Positions 27,183 through 34,527 of a stretch of 64,000 nt of DNA are shown piece after piece. The notes beneath the pieces were generated by a model. It searched no databases, had not been told where the DNA came from, and saw only the letters and a program-made list of their open reading frames with translations. This stretch comes from Loigolactobacillus bifermentans DSM 20003. GTDB taxonomy: Bacteria; Bacillota; Bacilli; Lactobacillales; Lactobacillaceae. Location: assembly GCF_001434575.1 (NCBI RefSeq), contig NZ_AZDA01000140.1:23150-87149 (forward strand), in the 5' to 3' direction. The translations under genes and the position numbers were made by a program. The stretch's first letter is position 1, and each line of letters opens with the position of its first letter.

Positions 27183-27396
27183 GTCGTCGCCTGCTTTCAT
27201 TTCACTAATGCTTTTAGTATAGCTGTTTTCATGCTGCTTTGCAGATTAAACTTGTTCTATGATCGCTAAAAATTAAAATGAAAGCTTTTTTCAGTGAGCC
27301 ACCTACTTCTAAAGCGCCGCATTAAAACGCCATCTTTTTGTAAAAACAGTACTGTATGATGCTTGACATAATTTGTAACGTAGTTGTTAAACTTGC

Positions 27397-27417
27397 GTGA
27401 CGTCCTTGTAACGTCAC
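27397..27417. promoter_or_regulatory. GTGACGT/ACGTCAC inverted repeat upstream of the NlpC/P60 gene
   Basis: A perfect 7-bp inverted repeat with a 7-base spacer (27397-27403 and 27411-27417), 54 bases before the start codon. TTGACA at 27363-27368 and TATGCT at 27423-27428 are nearby promoter-like hexamers. It could be an operator or an mRNA hairpin. Confidence 0.5.
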
Positions 27418-27470
27418 ATGACTATGCTAGGGGTTGAACCAACGGATTTTATTCAAAAAGGAGCCCTAAC

Positions 27471-28127
27471 ATGATTTCCAAACATAAACTTGCTTCATAC
27501 ACAGCTGCCGGTTTACTCGGCGCAACTGCTGCTTTTGCTTTCGGTACACAAAGTGTGCATGCCGATGCATCTGAGTACAACGCGCAAACAGCACAAGCAA
27601 CGGCTTGGTACTCAAATAGCCAAACTAGCTATGCGGCGCCTACAACCACCGCTTATCAAGGTCAAACGACGACCACAACGCAACCTACAACTACTAGCTA
27701 TCAAACCCCGACGACGACAACGGCACAACAAGCCACTGCCGCAACCAGCACCACAACAGTGAGCCAAGGTGCTGCCACAGCGATTGCCGCTGCCAAAGCA
27801 CAAATTGGGACACCTTATGCTAAGGCCGGTGCAACGCCAGGTGTTGGCTTTGACTGCTCGGGTTTAACCCAATATGCGTTAGCCCAAGCTGGCGTAACGG
27901 TTGATCATTACACCGTGGCTCAAGAAAGTGCTGGGACAGCTGTTCCATTGGATCAACTCCAACCTGGCGACCTGATTTTCTGGGGATCACAAGGTGCTAG
28001 TTATCACGTTGCCTTATATATTGGGAACAACCAATACATCGACTCACCAACTTACGGGCAATCTGTTGAGGTTGAAACGATCAGCAGTGCGTTCCAACCT
28101 TCATTTGGCGTTCACATCAACTACTAA
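27471..28127 (+). CDS. secreted NlpC/P60 peptidoglycan endopeptidase
   Basis: A 218-residue cell-wall hydrolase. The signal peptide (residues 1-32, ending VHADA) is followed by a ~70-residue Thr/Gln-rich linker and a C-terminal NlpC/P60 domain (residues ~103-218) with catalytic Cys in FDCSGL near residue 130 and His in SYHVALYIG near 180. It is expected to cut D-gamma-Glu-diamino acid bonds. There is no LysM or SH3b wall-binding domain. AAGGAG lies eight bases before the ATG. Flanked by an upstream inverted repeat and a downstream terminator. Confidence 0.93.
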   Translation: MISKHKLASYTAAGLLGATAAFAFGTQSVHADASEYNAQTAQATAWYSNSQTSYAAPTTTAYQGQTTTTTQPTTTSYQTPTTTTAQQATAATSTTTVSQGAATAIAAAKAQIGTPYAKAGATPGVGFDCSGLTQYALAQAGVTVDHYTVAQESAGTAVPLDQLQPGDLIFWGSQGASYHVALYIGNNQYIDSPTYGQSVEVETISSAFQPSFGVHINY

Positions 28128-28137
28128 TTGATGGTAA

Positions 28138-28170
28138 CAAAAAAGTCGCTCACCACTGAGCGGCTTTTTG
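28138..28170. terminator. terminator between NlpC/P60 and the ECF S-component gene
   Basis: AAAAAGTCGCTCA pairs with TGAGCGgCTTTTT. A- and T-runs on both sides let it serve both convergent genes. Confidence 0.88.
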
Positions 28171-28176
28171 TGTGGC

Positions 28177-28719
28177 TTATTTTTTATCTGGTGCTAACGC
28201 TGGGATCTTCAACAATGCTGGCATGATCAGAATAGCCAAAATGCCCCCAATGATCGCAGCGATAAATTGCATCGTCCCCATCATGGTCCCGATCAACTGT
28301 TGCTTTGGTGCTGGGGCCTTTAAAATCACCTTGGCCATTAAAACCGCAATAGCCAAGTACATGAAAACGGCCTTGACCCCAGCGCCAAGAATCAACGCAA
28401 TCACTTTTTGGCCGATCTTTTCAGCGGTATTACCAAATTGTTTGACCAAGAAATGCCAAATCAACACTAAAATCAGGTTCCCGACAATAATAAATGGAAT
28501 AAAGGCTGGAAAAGCGTTCTGACCTAAAATGGTGGCAGTGATCGGGCTTAAAATGGCAAGTAACACGGCGCTCGAAGTATTCACCAAGTAAACACTGGCG
28601 ATCAACACCAAGTTCACCCCACTACCGACAAATAATTGCCCTGCTGGCTTTAAAGCGACTTGGATCACGATCAACAAGGCCAGCAGGACCCCTGTTTTCG
28701 CAATATTTCTGGTATTCAT
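28177..28719 (-). CDS. ECF transporter S component-like membrane protein
   Basis: A 180-residue protein with about five or six membrane helices. The N-terminus (MNTRNIAKTGVLLALLIVIQVALK) and the GSGVNLVLIASVYL and SPITATILGQNAF segments resemble substrate-binding S components of energy-coupling-factor vitamin transporters, which share a common EcfAAT module. The substrate is not evident. GGAAGGAGA precedes the ATG. It is divergent from the hydrogenase gene with a 388-base spacer. Confidence 0.65.
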   Translation of the reverse strand: MNTRNIAKTGVLLALLIVIQVALKPAGQLFVGSGVNLVLIASVYLVNTSSAVLLAILSPITATILGQNAFPAFIPFIIVGNLILVLIWHFLVKQFGNTAEKIGQKVIALILGAGVKAVFMYLAIAVLMAKVILKAPAPKQQLIGTMMGTMQFIAAIIGGILAILIMPALLKIPALAPDKK

Positions 28720-28994
28720 TTCGAAAAATCTCCTTCCTTTTACATCAAGTATAGTCGTTCACATAGCCTGAAACAACTGTTTGAGATGCTTTCTCATTCG
28801 GCCACAAATAAACCTGACTTTTTGATACCAAAACTTTTTTATTGTCTCAAAAATATTATTTAGCACTACTTCTTTTTATTGATTTCACTTGCTTTCAATC
28901 AATTTTTCAAAATCTGTGATATAGGGATTTCCCTCAAATTCGGCAAAACGAATCATTTCATAGAAAATCGCCTAACAAGCAAGCGTTTTCGCTG

Positions 28995-29000
28995 TATAAT
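28995..29000 (+). promoter_or_regulatory. probable -10 of the hydrogenase gene
   Basis: A consensus TATAAT stands 108 bases before the start codon. The preceding AGCAAGCGTTTTCGCT (28978-28993 approx.) is partly palindromic and resembles a catabolite-repression element only weakly. No clear -35. The rest of 28720-28980 is AT-rich with no gene. Confidence 0.55.
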
Positions 29001-29035
29001 TGTGGTGGAATGTTGCGACAAGCTCTTCAAAGAAA

Positions 29036-29092
29036 CATGACGTGTGCATCGACAGCAAATAACTGCTATCACTTCAGGGACACACGTTCATG
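29036..29092 (+). promoter_or_regulatory. structured leader directly before the hydrogenase ribosome site
   Basis: CATGACGTGTG (29036-29046) pairs with CACACGTTCATG (29081-29092) as an 11-bp stem with one bulged T. It encloses a small AGCA/TGCT hairpin (29054-29067). The stem ends three bases before GGAGGT (29095-29100) of the hydrogenase gene, so folding could influence ribosome access. No known riboswitch core is recognised. Confidence 0.6.
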
Positions 29093-29107
29093 GCGGAGGT
29101 AAGATAT

Positions 29108-30919
29108 ATGAAAGTCATGTTAAACGACAAAGAGTATGAACTAACACCCGAACAAGAAGAAATGTCCATTTTGGAATTTGCCACGATCCAAGGTGACGAC
29201 ATCCCTAGTCTTTGCTTCTTAAAAGAAGCTGGGAACAACGGGAAATGTGGTGTGTGTAAGGTCGAAGTCGAAAAAGCAGGCACTGGCAAAGTGAAAACCA
29301 CTTTGGCTTGCCGAATGAAGATGGAAGACGGTATGTCCATTCATACCAACACTGAAAAAACGTTGGAAGCTGCTAAAAAAGCAGTCGTCCGTATTTTGAA
29401 CAAACACGATTTCCGCTGTGGGAAATGCGTGCGCAAGGAAAATTGTGAGCTTTTAGCATTATCTAGCAAATTACGTGTACGTCCTGAAGTAAAATACAGC
29501 GATATTTGCGATGACCTGGAAGCAAACATTGACCGGCGAAGTATGGGCATTACCATTGACCGTAACAAATGTATCTTATGCGGCCGGTGTGAGGCCATGT
29601 GTAAAGTCAAAACATCAACTGGCTCCATTAAGCTTCAAAAAATCGATGGCGAACGTAAAATTGCGCCATTGGAAAATGTTTGTTTCGATGACACGAACTG
29701 TGTGCTGTGTGGCCAGTGTGTCAACGCCTGCCCAGTCGGTGCCTTACAAGAAACCAGTGAACTGGACCGTGTTGAAGCAGCGCTAGATGACCCGGACAAG
29801 CACGTCCTCGTTGCCATCGCCCCTTCGATTCGGACATCATTTGGTGAGTTAGAAGGCGAAGAATTCGGTGTGGACACCATGAAGAAAGTCTATGCCGGTT
29901 TACGTGCAGCGGGTTTTGACCGGATCTATGACATTAACTTCGGGGCCGATATGACCATTATGGAAGAAGCCACCGAATTAAAAGATCGCTTGTTAAACGG
30001 CGGTGTGTTGCCAATGTTTACCTCTTGCTGTCCTGGCTGGGTCCGCTTATTGCACAACTACCATCCAGAATGCTTGGATCACTTCTCTAGCGCCAAAAGT
30101 CCACAACAAATGTTTGGGGCCGCTAGTAAGTCCTACTACCCAGCTCAAGCTGGCATCGATCCATCGACCGTGTACACGGTAACTGTCATGCCTTGTTTGG
30201 CTAAAAAAATGGAAGCTCATATTCCAAGTATGGAAGTAGACGGCCAACGGGATATTGACGCTGTGATCACCACCCGTGAATTGGCGAAGCTGTTTAAGGC
30301 CCGTAAAGTCAAATGGCGTAAACTGGAAGAAGAAGAACCTGATCAACCAATGTCTGAATTTACCGGCGACGGAACTGGGTTCGGCTTCTCCGGCGGTGTC
30401 ATGCAAGCCGCTTTACGGACGGCTAAACACATGGTTGACGGTGGCGACTTGGACATTCAGGCGATTGAATGGCAAGACAGTGGCATCCCAGGTGTCAGAG
30501 AATTTACCGCTGAACTTGGTGATCTCAAAGCACGTATCGGGGTCGTTAATGGCGCCGTACATGCATTTGATCTTTTCGAAAGTGGTCAGCTCAATGATTT
30601 CGCCTTTGTGGAAGTCATGGCCTGCGAAGGTGGTTGTATCAACGGCGGCGGTCAACCCCACGTTAATGCCCACACACGGGTTACCACCGATTTTGTGGCC
30701 AAACGCCGTAGCGTGTTGAAAAACGAACAAAAAGAATCTGGCTTCTCCAAGTCTTATGAAAACAAGACGTTGCAAGTCTACTATAACGATTATATTGGTG
30801 AACCAGCCAGTCATAAAGCGCATAAGTACTTGCATTACGACTTCCAAACCAACTACGACAACAACGAAGGTTGGCGCAGTGAGGCTGGGAAGGAATTCTC
30901 GGAAGCCCATCAAAAATAA
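29108..30919 (+). CDS. [FeFe]-hydrogenase, clostridial CpI-like (M3) architecture
   Basis: A 603-residue cytoplasmic enzyme expected to reduce protons to H2 with reduced ferredoxin or similar carriers. The N-terminal plant-type [2Fe-2S] domain has C36, C47, C50 and C68. A His-ligated [4Fe-4S] site follows (H100, C104, C107, C113), then two ferredoxin clusters (CILCGRCEAMC, CVLCGQCVNACP). The H-cluster domain has all three signatures: TSCCPGW at 305-311, MPCLAKK from 361 and MACEGGC at 504-510 followed by NGGGQP, then the small C-terminal domain. The predicted H-cluster ligands are C308, C363, C506 and C510. The ATG at 29108 has GGAGG eight bases upstream; the open frame begins earlier at 29090. 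HydE, HydF and HydG maturases are not in the window. A terminator follows. Confidence 0.93.
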   Translation: MKVMLNDKEYELTPEQEEMSILEFATIQGDDIPSLCFLKEAGNNGKCGVCKVEVEKAGTGKVKTTLACRMKMEDGMSIHTNTEKTLEAAKKAVVRILNKHDFRCGKCVRKENCELLALSSKLRVRPEVKYSDICDDLEANIDRRSMGITIDRNKCILCGRCEAMCKVKTSTGSIKLQKIDGERKIAPLENVCFDDTNCVLCGQCVNACPVGALQETSELDRVEAALDDPDKHVLVAIAPSIRTSFGELEGEEFGVDTMKKVYAGLRAAGFDRIYDINFGADMTIMEEATELKDRLLNGGVLPMFTSCCPGWVRLLHNYHPECLDHFSSAKSPQQMFGAASKSYYPAQAGIDPSTVYTVTVMPCLAKKMEAHIPSMEVDGQRDIDAVITTRELAKLFKARKVKWRKLEEEEPDQPMSEFTGDGTGFGFSGGVMQAALRTAKHMVDGGDLDIQAIEWQDSGIPGVREFTAELGDLKARIGVVNGAVHAFDLFESGQLNDFAFVEVMACEGGCINGGGQPHVNAHTRVTTDFVAKRRSVLKNEQKESGFSKSYENKTLQVYYNDYIGEPASHKAHKYLHYDFQTNYDNNEGWRSEAGKEFSEAHQK

Positions 30920-30928
30920 ACACACTGA

Positions 30929-30962
30929 ACTCGCAAATCATGAACGATTTGCGAGTTTTTTT
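30929..30962 (+). terminator. terminator after the hydrogenase gene
   Basis: ACTCGCAAATC (30929-30939) pairs with GATTTGCGAGT (30946-30956), followed by seven T. Confidence 0.92.
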
Positions 30963-31030
30963 GCGCCTGATCAGCGAAACTGCTAAAATATTTTTTATAC
31001 GGGATAAAAATATTTTAGGGCGGTGATCCC

Positions 31031-31975
31031 ATGTTACAACGCCGGTATCAAGCAATCTTCATTGGTATTATTGCGGCCTTATTTTTTTCATTAACCTTTG
31101 TCCTAAATGAGCTGATGGCCACCCAGCAAAGTTACTGGCTGTGGACAGCTTGCTTACGTTATTTATGGACCTTGCCTTTGATGCTGCTAGCCATCCCCTT
31201 AACCCACAGCTCCTGGACCCGGCTGTGGCAAGCACTAAAAGGTCACCCACTATCCTGGTGGTTGTGGAGTCAGTTTTGTTTTGTACTGTTCTACACCCCA
31301 CTTTGTTTAGCCAGTCAATTTTTGCCAGGTTGGCTGGTGTCCAGCACTTGGCAACTCACCATTATTTTTGGTGTGCTGACGACACCGCTGACGAAAGTCC
31401 CCCAAGTCGAAGCCGGTCAAACCTATTACCGCCGTGCTCGGATTCCTTTAGACGCCTTGCCGTGGATGGTACTAATTTTAGGTGGTGTTTTACTAACAGT
31501 GCTGGATTACGCCAAACAATTTCACGGCGTGGCCCATTTAGGTCTCAGTTTAATCAGCTTGATGATTGCAGCAGTGTCCTATCCCTTAGGCAATCGCCAA
31601 GTGATGGCAGTCAGTCCGGAAGTCAATGGGGTGGAAAAAGTGCTCGGCATGTTATTGTGCAGCTACCCCACTTGGCTACTAATGGCCGGCGTTAGCGCCT
31701 TCACCGTTGGGGCGCCACAAGCTGACACCGTGCTGAACACCTTACTCGTCGCGTTGTCTTCTGGTGTGGTGGCCACGATTTTATTCTTTCAGGCCACCTC
31801 AATGGTCGCCGCTAAAATGGCCGACTTGGCTAAAGTTGAGGCTACGCAAGCCATGGAAGTGGTATTTTCAGTGCTCCTCAGTTGTTTATTTTTAGGCCAC
31901 ACTTTCCCTGCTGGCTGGCAATTGATTGGGTTGAGCGTGATGATCATCGGTATTATTGGCATTAGTTTGCGCTAA
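31031..31975 (+). CDS. DMT-superfamily exporter (multidrug resistance efflux type)
   Basis: A 314-residue protein with about ten membrane helices in two related halves, typical of EamA-like members. It most resembles the lactobacillar multidrug resistance efflux group (LMATQQSYWLWTACLRY; PLGNRQVMAVS; KMADLAKVEATQAMEVVFS). The substrate is unknown. GGGCGGTGATCCC precedes the ATG, with only a modest ribosome site. It is separated from the hydrogenase by a strong terminator, so it is not part of that unit. Confidence 0.82.
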   Translation: MLQRRYQAIFIGIIAALFFSLTFVLNELMATQQSYWLWTACLRYLWTLPLMLLAIPLTHSSWTRLWQALKGHPLSWWLWSQFCFVLFYTPLCLASQFLPGWLVSSTWQLTIIFGVLTTPLTKVPQVEAGQTYYRRARIPLDALPWMVLILGGVLLTVLDYAKQFHGVAHLGLSLISLMIAAVSYPLGNRQVMAVSPEVNGVEKVLGMLLCSYPTWLLMAGVSAFTVGAPQADTVLNTLLVALSSGVVATILFFQATSMVAAKMADLAKVEATQAMEVVFSVLLSCLFLGHTFPAGWQLIGLSVMIIGIIGISLR

Positions 31976-32006
31976 AAAAGCACGGCCATCGCGGTCGTGC
32001 TTTTCA
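31975..32006. terminator. bidirectional terminator
   Basis: AAAAAGCACGgCC pairs with GGtCGTGCTTTT between convergent genes. Confidence 0.85.
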
Positions 32007-32011
32007 TTTGC

Positions 32012-32587
32012 TTAAATATTGGCTTTTAAATAATTGTACTGCATGGCTTCTTTGACGTCGGCGGTGTCATAACCAATGGCTTCCGCAATCGCATAACTAT
32101 AAGCCAACGCAGTGGCTGGACCGCGGCTGGTGATCAAATGAGCCGCTTGATCGACAACCACCAAACCGTCCTGATACTTGGCACTGGGGGATTCAGCCTG
32201 AATTTGGTCTGACATGCCTGGGAAAACCGTGTAGTCATGACCGTCTAACAAGCCGTAACGGGAAAAAGCCGTGGGCGCAGCGCACATCGCTGCATTCCAC
32301 TTACCTTGTTGGGCCCGTTGCTGCATCAGTGCCATCAGCCGGTCACTCTCACGTAGGTTTTTGGCGCCAGTGCCACCGCCTGGAAAAATCACAATGTCAT
32401 AATCCAATAAACTGTCATCTAAAACTTTGTCACAAACCAAATGCACATTGTGAGCGCTGACCACGTTGCGTTTGTCCAACGCCACCATATCGGCTTGTGC
32501 GCCTAAACGGCGTAACACGTCAATTGGGGATAACGCTTCGACTTCTTCACAACCATTGGCAAATAAAACTGCTGCTGTTTTTGTCAT
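32012..32587 (-). CDS. DJ-1/PfpI family protein
   Basis: A 191-residue cytoplasmic protein of the DJ-1/ThiJ/YajL group. The conserved Glu in NGCEEVEAL (near residue 16), the FPGGGTGAKNL loop, and the nucleophile Cys in MCAAPTAF near residue 103 are present. Family members act as glyoxalase, deglycase or chaperone-like stress proteins; the specific role is open. The ATG at 32587 follows AGGAGGAG. That ribosome site lies at the edge of the repeat array at 32602-33092, which separates it from pepC. Confidence 0.9.
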   Translation of the reverse strand: MTKTAAVLFANGCEEVEALSPIDVLRRLGAQADMVALDKRNVVSAHNVHLVCDKVLDDSLLDYDIVIFPGGGTGAKNLRESDRLMALMQQRAQQGKWNAAMCAAPTAFSRYGLLDGHDYTVFPGMSDQIQAESPSAKYQDGLVVVDQAAHLITSRGPATALAYSYAIAEAIGYDTADVKEAMQYNYLKANI

Positions 32588-32601
32588 TTTATATCTCCTC
32601 C

Positions 32602-33092
32602 TCAAAACTTTAATGTCTATTTTGCTAACGCAAAATCTTATTTCCGTAGGATGGCCATTCCTACGGGCGCAACCTCCCTCGTAGGAAACATGGCTCCTCC
32701 TAAATACGCTAAGGTCTATTTTGCTTTCGCAAAATCCTATTTCCGTAGGATGTCCAGTCTTGTGGCGTCAGTTCGCACCGCAAGACACATGGCACCAGCT
32801 AAATTCTCTAATGTATCTTTGCTTCGCAAAGTTCTTATTTTCGCTGGTTGTCCAGTCTTGTGGGGTCAAACCACCCCGCAAGACACATGGCACCAGCTAA
32901 ATTCTCCGATGTATCTTTGCTTCGCAAAGGTTTTATTTTCGCTGGTTGTCCAGTCTTGTGGCGTCAGCCCACACCGCAAGACACATGGCTCCTCCTCAAA
33001 ACTTTAATGTCTATTTTGCTAACGCAAAGTCTCATTTCCGGAGGATGTCCATTCCTACGGGCGCAACCTCCCTCGTAGGAAACATGGCTCCT
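32602..33092 (-). repeat. array of five ~98-bp structured repeat units between pepC and the DJ-1 gene
   Basis: Head-to-tail units at 32602-32700, 32701-32799, 32800-32897, 32898-32995 and 32996-33092. Each has a small TTTGC/GCAAA hairpin and a larger hairpin. Outer arms are GGAGG/CCTCC-like or GCTGGT/ACCAGC; a CCA/TGG step is constant; inner arms are TTCCTACG/CGTAGGAA or GTCTTG/CAAGAC. Arms differ between units but stay complementary, and loops vary freely. The last unit abuts the pepC stop codon. The 491-base stretch holds no convincing gene. There is no T-run, so simple termination is unlikely. Confidence 0.9.
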
Positions 33093-34407
33093 ATGCTAAT
33101 GAATCCCAAGGTGTGATCACTGTTGGTTGGGTGGTTAAGGCTTGAATTTGAGCCGGCTCCAAATACTTCCGATCAATCACGCACTCGTAAACAAAGTCAT
33201 CATACCATTCGTCGCTCATCACAAAGTAGCCTTGTTCCCCGTTTTTCTCACCCCAGGAATTTTCCACTTTCCACTTGGTCGGTTGCTCATTGACTAAATC
33301 CACCCCAGTTAACGTCATGGCATGGGAAACGGCGCCTTCACCATACGTTAAGCGGTCGGCTTTGGACAAACTCAGGTCAATCCCAAATAATTCGGCTTGG
33401 CGGTACAGCTTGCTGTCTAACAAGCCGGCTTGGCGGTTCATTTGTTGTAGCACATCGTTGCCAAACCAAATGCTGTCACCTGCTTGCAACTGCTTCAAGG
33501 TAGCGGCCTTCATGGTGGCGAGATCCACGTTAAAGAAGGCCACATCTGGGCCACCGATCACGTTATTTTCCATTGGCAACGTAAACAGCTGATTATAAGG
33601 CTTATTTGGTGCGTTGGTCACCACCACATAATCGGCTAAATTGCGTTTGAAATACTTTTTGGCAAAGGCTTGTGGGGTTAAATCAGGGTCGCGGTGATAC
33701 TTTTTAGCATCATCCCGGTACACAAAATCAAAACTTTCCGGTGGTGTGCCAAACGCATAACTACAAATGCGATAAACTTCTGCTAAAAACTGGCGCTTTT
33801 GATCGGCGATGCCTTGGTCACTGGCACTACTATTCGCCAATTTCCGCAACACGATCGCGTCTTTGCGTAACTTTAGATTCAAGACTTCTGAAAAATCGTT
33901 GGTATTCTCGCTGTTAAAGGTTTCTGGCATCACGTCTTTCGGTACCAAGCCATACTTGGCCACCAAAGCCGCCGCATTGTGGAATTGACCGCCATCGGTA
34001 TCTGGCGCTGCTAACAGCCAGGCGACTAAGCGATGATCGGCAGGTAGATCGGCGGTTTCAATAATGTGTTCGTAAAACGCGTTGGCTTTTTCAAAACGGT
34101 CCCAAAAAGAAAGGTAATTTTGCGACAATTCAAAATCTTTTACGTTGTATGCTTTGGCAAAGTCATGGCGTAATGTATTTAATGTGGAAAACAGCCAACA
34201 GCGGCCGCTTTTCTTTTGATTCGACACTTTACCGGTGTCCAATTCCACTGAAAAAGTGCGGTTTAACCGACTAGCTGCCGTTGGATCTTGGCTGGTGGCC
34301 TTAATGCCGTTATTCATCACGGCCCGTTGTAAGGCCGCACTACCAGGGATATGCGCCATTTTCTGTTGAAATTTGGCCACTGCTGCTGGTGTAATTTCAT
34401 GGGTCAT
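33091..34407 (-). CDS. pepC: aminopeptidase C (bleomycin hydrolase family C1B)
   Basis: A 438-residue cytoplasmic thiol aminopeptidase for peptide utilisation. The catalytic Cys is in SGRCWLFSTLN near residue 70, His in GAVSHAMTLTGV near 360 and Asn in VENSWGEKNG near 383, the typical PepC arrangement. The length is normal for the family. GGAGATGATGAA leads to the ATG at 34407. The stop codon TAG runs straight into the repeat array. Confidence 0.95.
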   Translation of the reverse strand: MTHEITPAAVAKFQQKMAHIPGSAALQRAVMNNGIKATSQDPTAASRLNRTFSVELDTGKVSNQKKSGRCWLFSTLNTLRHDFAKAYNVKDFELSQNYLSFWDRFEKANAFYEHIIETADLPADHRLVAWLLAAPDTDGGQFHNAAALVAKYGLVPKDVMPETFNSENTNDFSEVLNLKLRKDAIVLRKLANSSASDQGIADQKRQFLAEVYRICSYAFGTPPESFDFVYRDDAKKYHRDPDLTPQAFAKKYFKRNLADYVVVTNAPNKPYNQLFTLPMENNVIGGPDVAFFNVDLATMKAATLKQLQAGDSIWFGNDVLQQMNRQAGLLDSKLYRQAELFGIDLSLSKADRLTYGEGAVSHAMTLTGVDLVNEQPTKWKVENSWGEKNGEQGYFVMSDEWYDDFVYECVIDRKYLEPAQIQALTTQPTVITPWDSLA

Positions 34408-34491
34408 TTCATCATCTCCGAACCTATTGTCTGCTTATTATTTTAGGCTTTCTCACCAGGAAATACAACGAAGTGGCTTAGCCGCTTCACG

Positions 34492-34521
34492 CAAAAAAGC
34501 CACCTGCCGGTGACTTTTTTT
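34492..34521 (-). terminator. terminator after the dehydratase/activase gene
   Basis: AAAAAGCCACC pairs imperfectly with GGTGaCTTTTT, with a T-run on the minus strand from the A-run at 34493-34498. Confidence 0.75.
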
Positions 34522-34527
34522 GACGTG

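Noticed and set aside
28960..29020. Rex or CcpA operator before the hydrogenase
   Set aside because: TTGT..ACAA spacing is wrong for Rex, and AGCAAGCGTTTTCGCT departs from the cre consensus at several fixed positions.
29036..29092. Known riboswitch upstream of the hydrogenase
   Set aside because: No conserved core of a riboswitch class could be recognised; kept only as a structured leader.
30276..30925. Long antisense and shifted open frames inside the hydrogenase gene
   Set aside because: Shadows of the strongly supported coding frame; no ribosome sites or domain sense.
32651..33078. Plus-strand open frames across the repeat array (products with MAPPKYAK.. and MSSLVG.. starts)
   Set aside because: They arise from the ~98-base periodicity, run antisense to the flanking genes, lack ribosome sites and are not conserved between units.
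32602..33092. CRISPR array
   Set aside because: Units are ~98 bases and joined head to tail with no unique spacers; stems covary rather than repeat exactly, and no cas genes are nearby.
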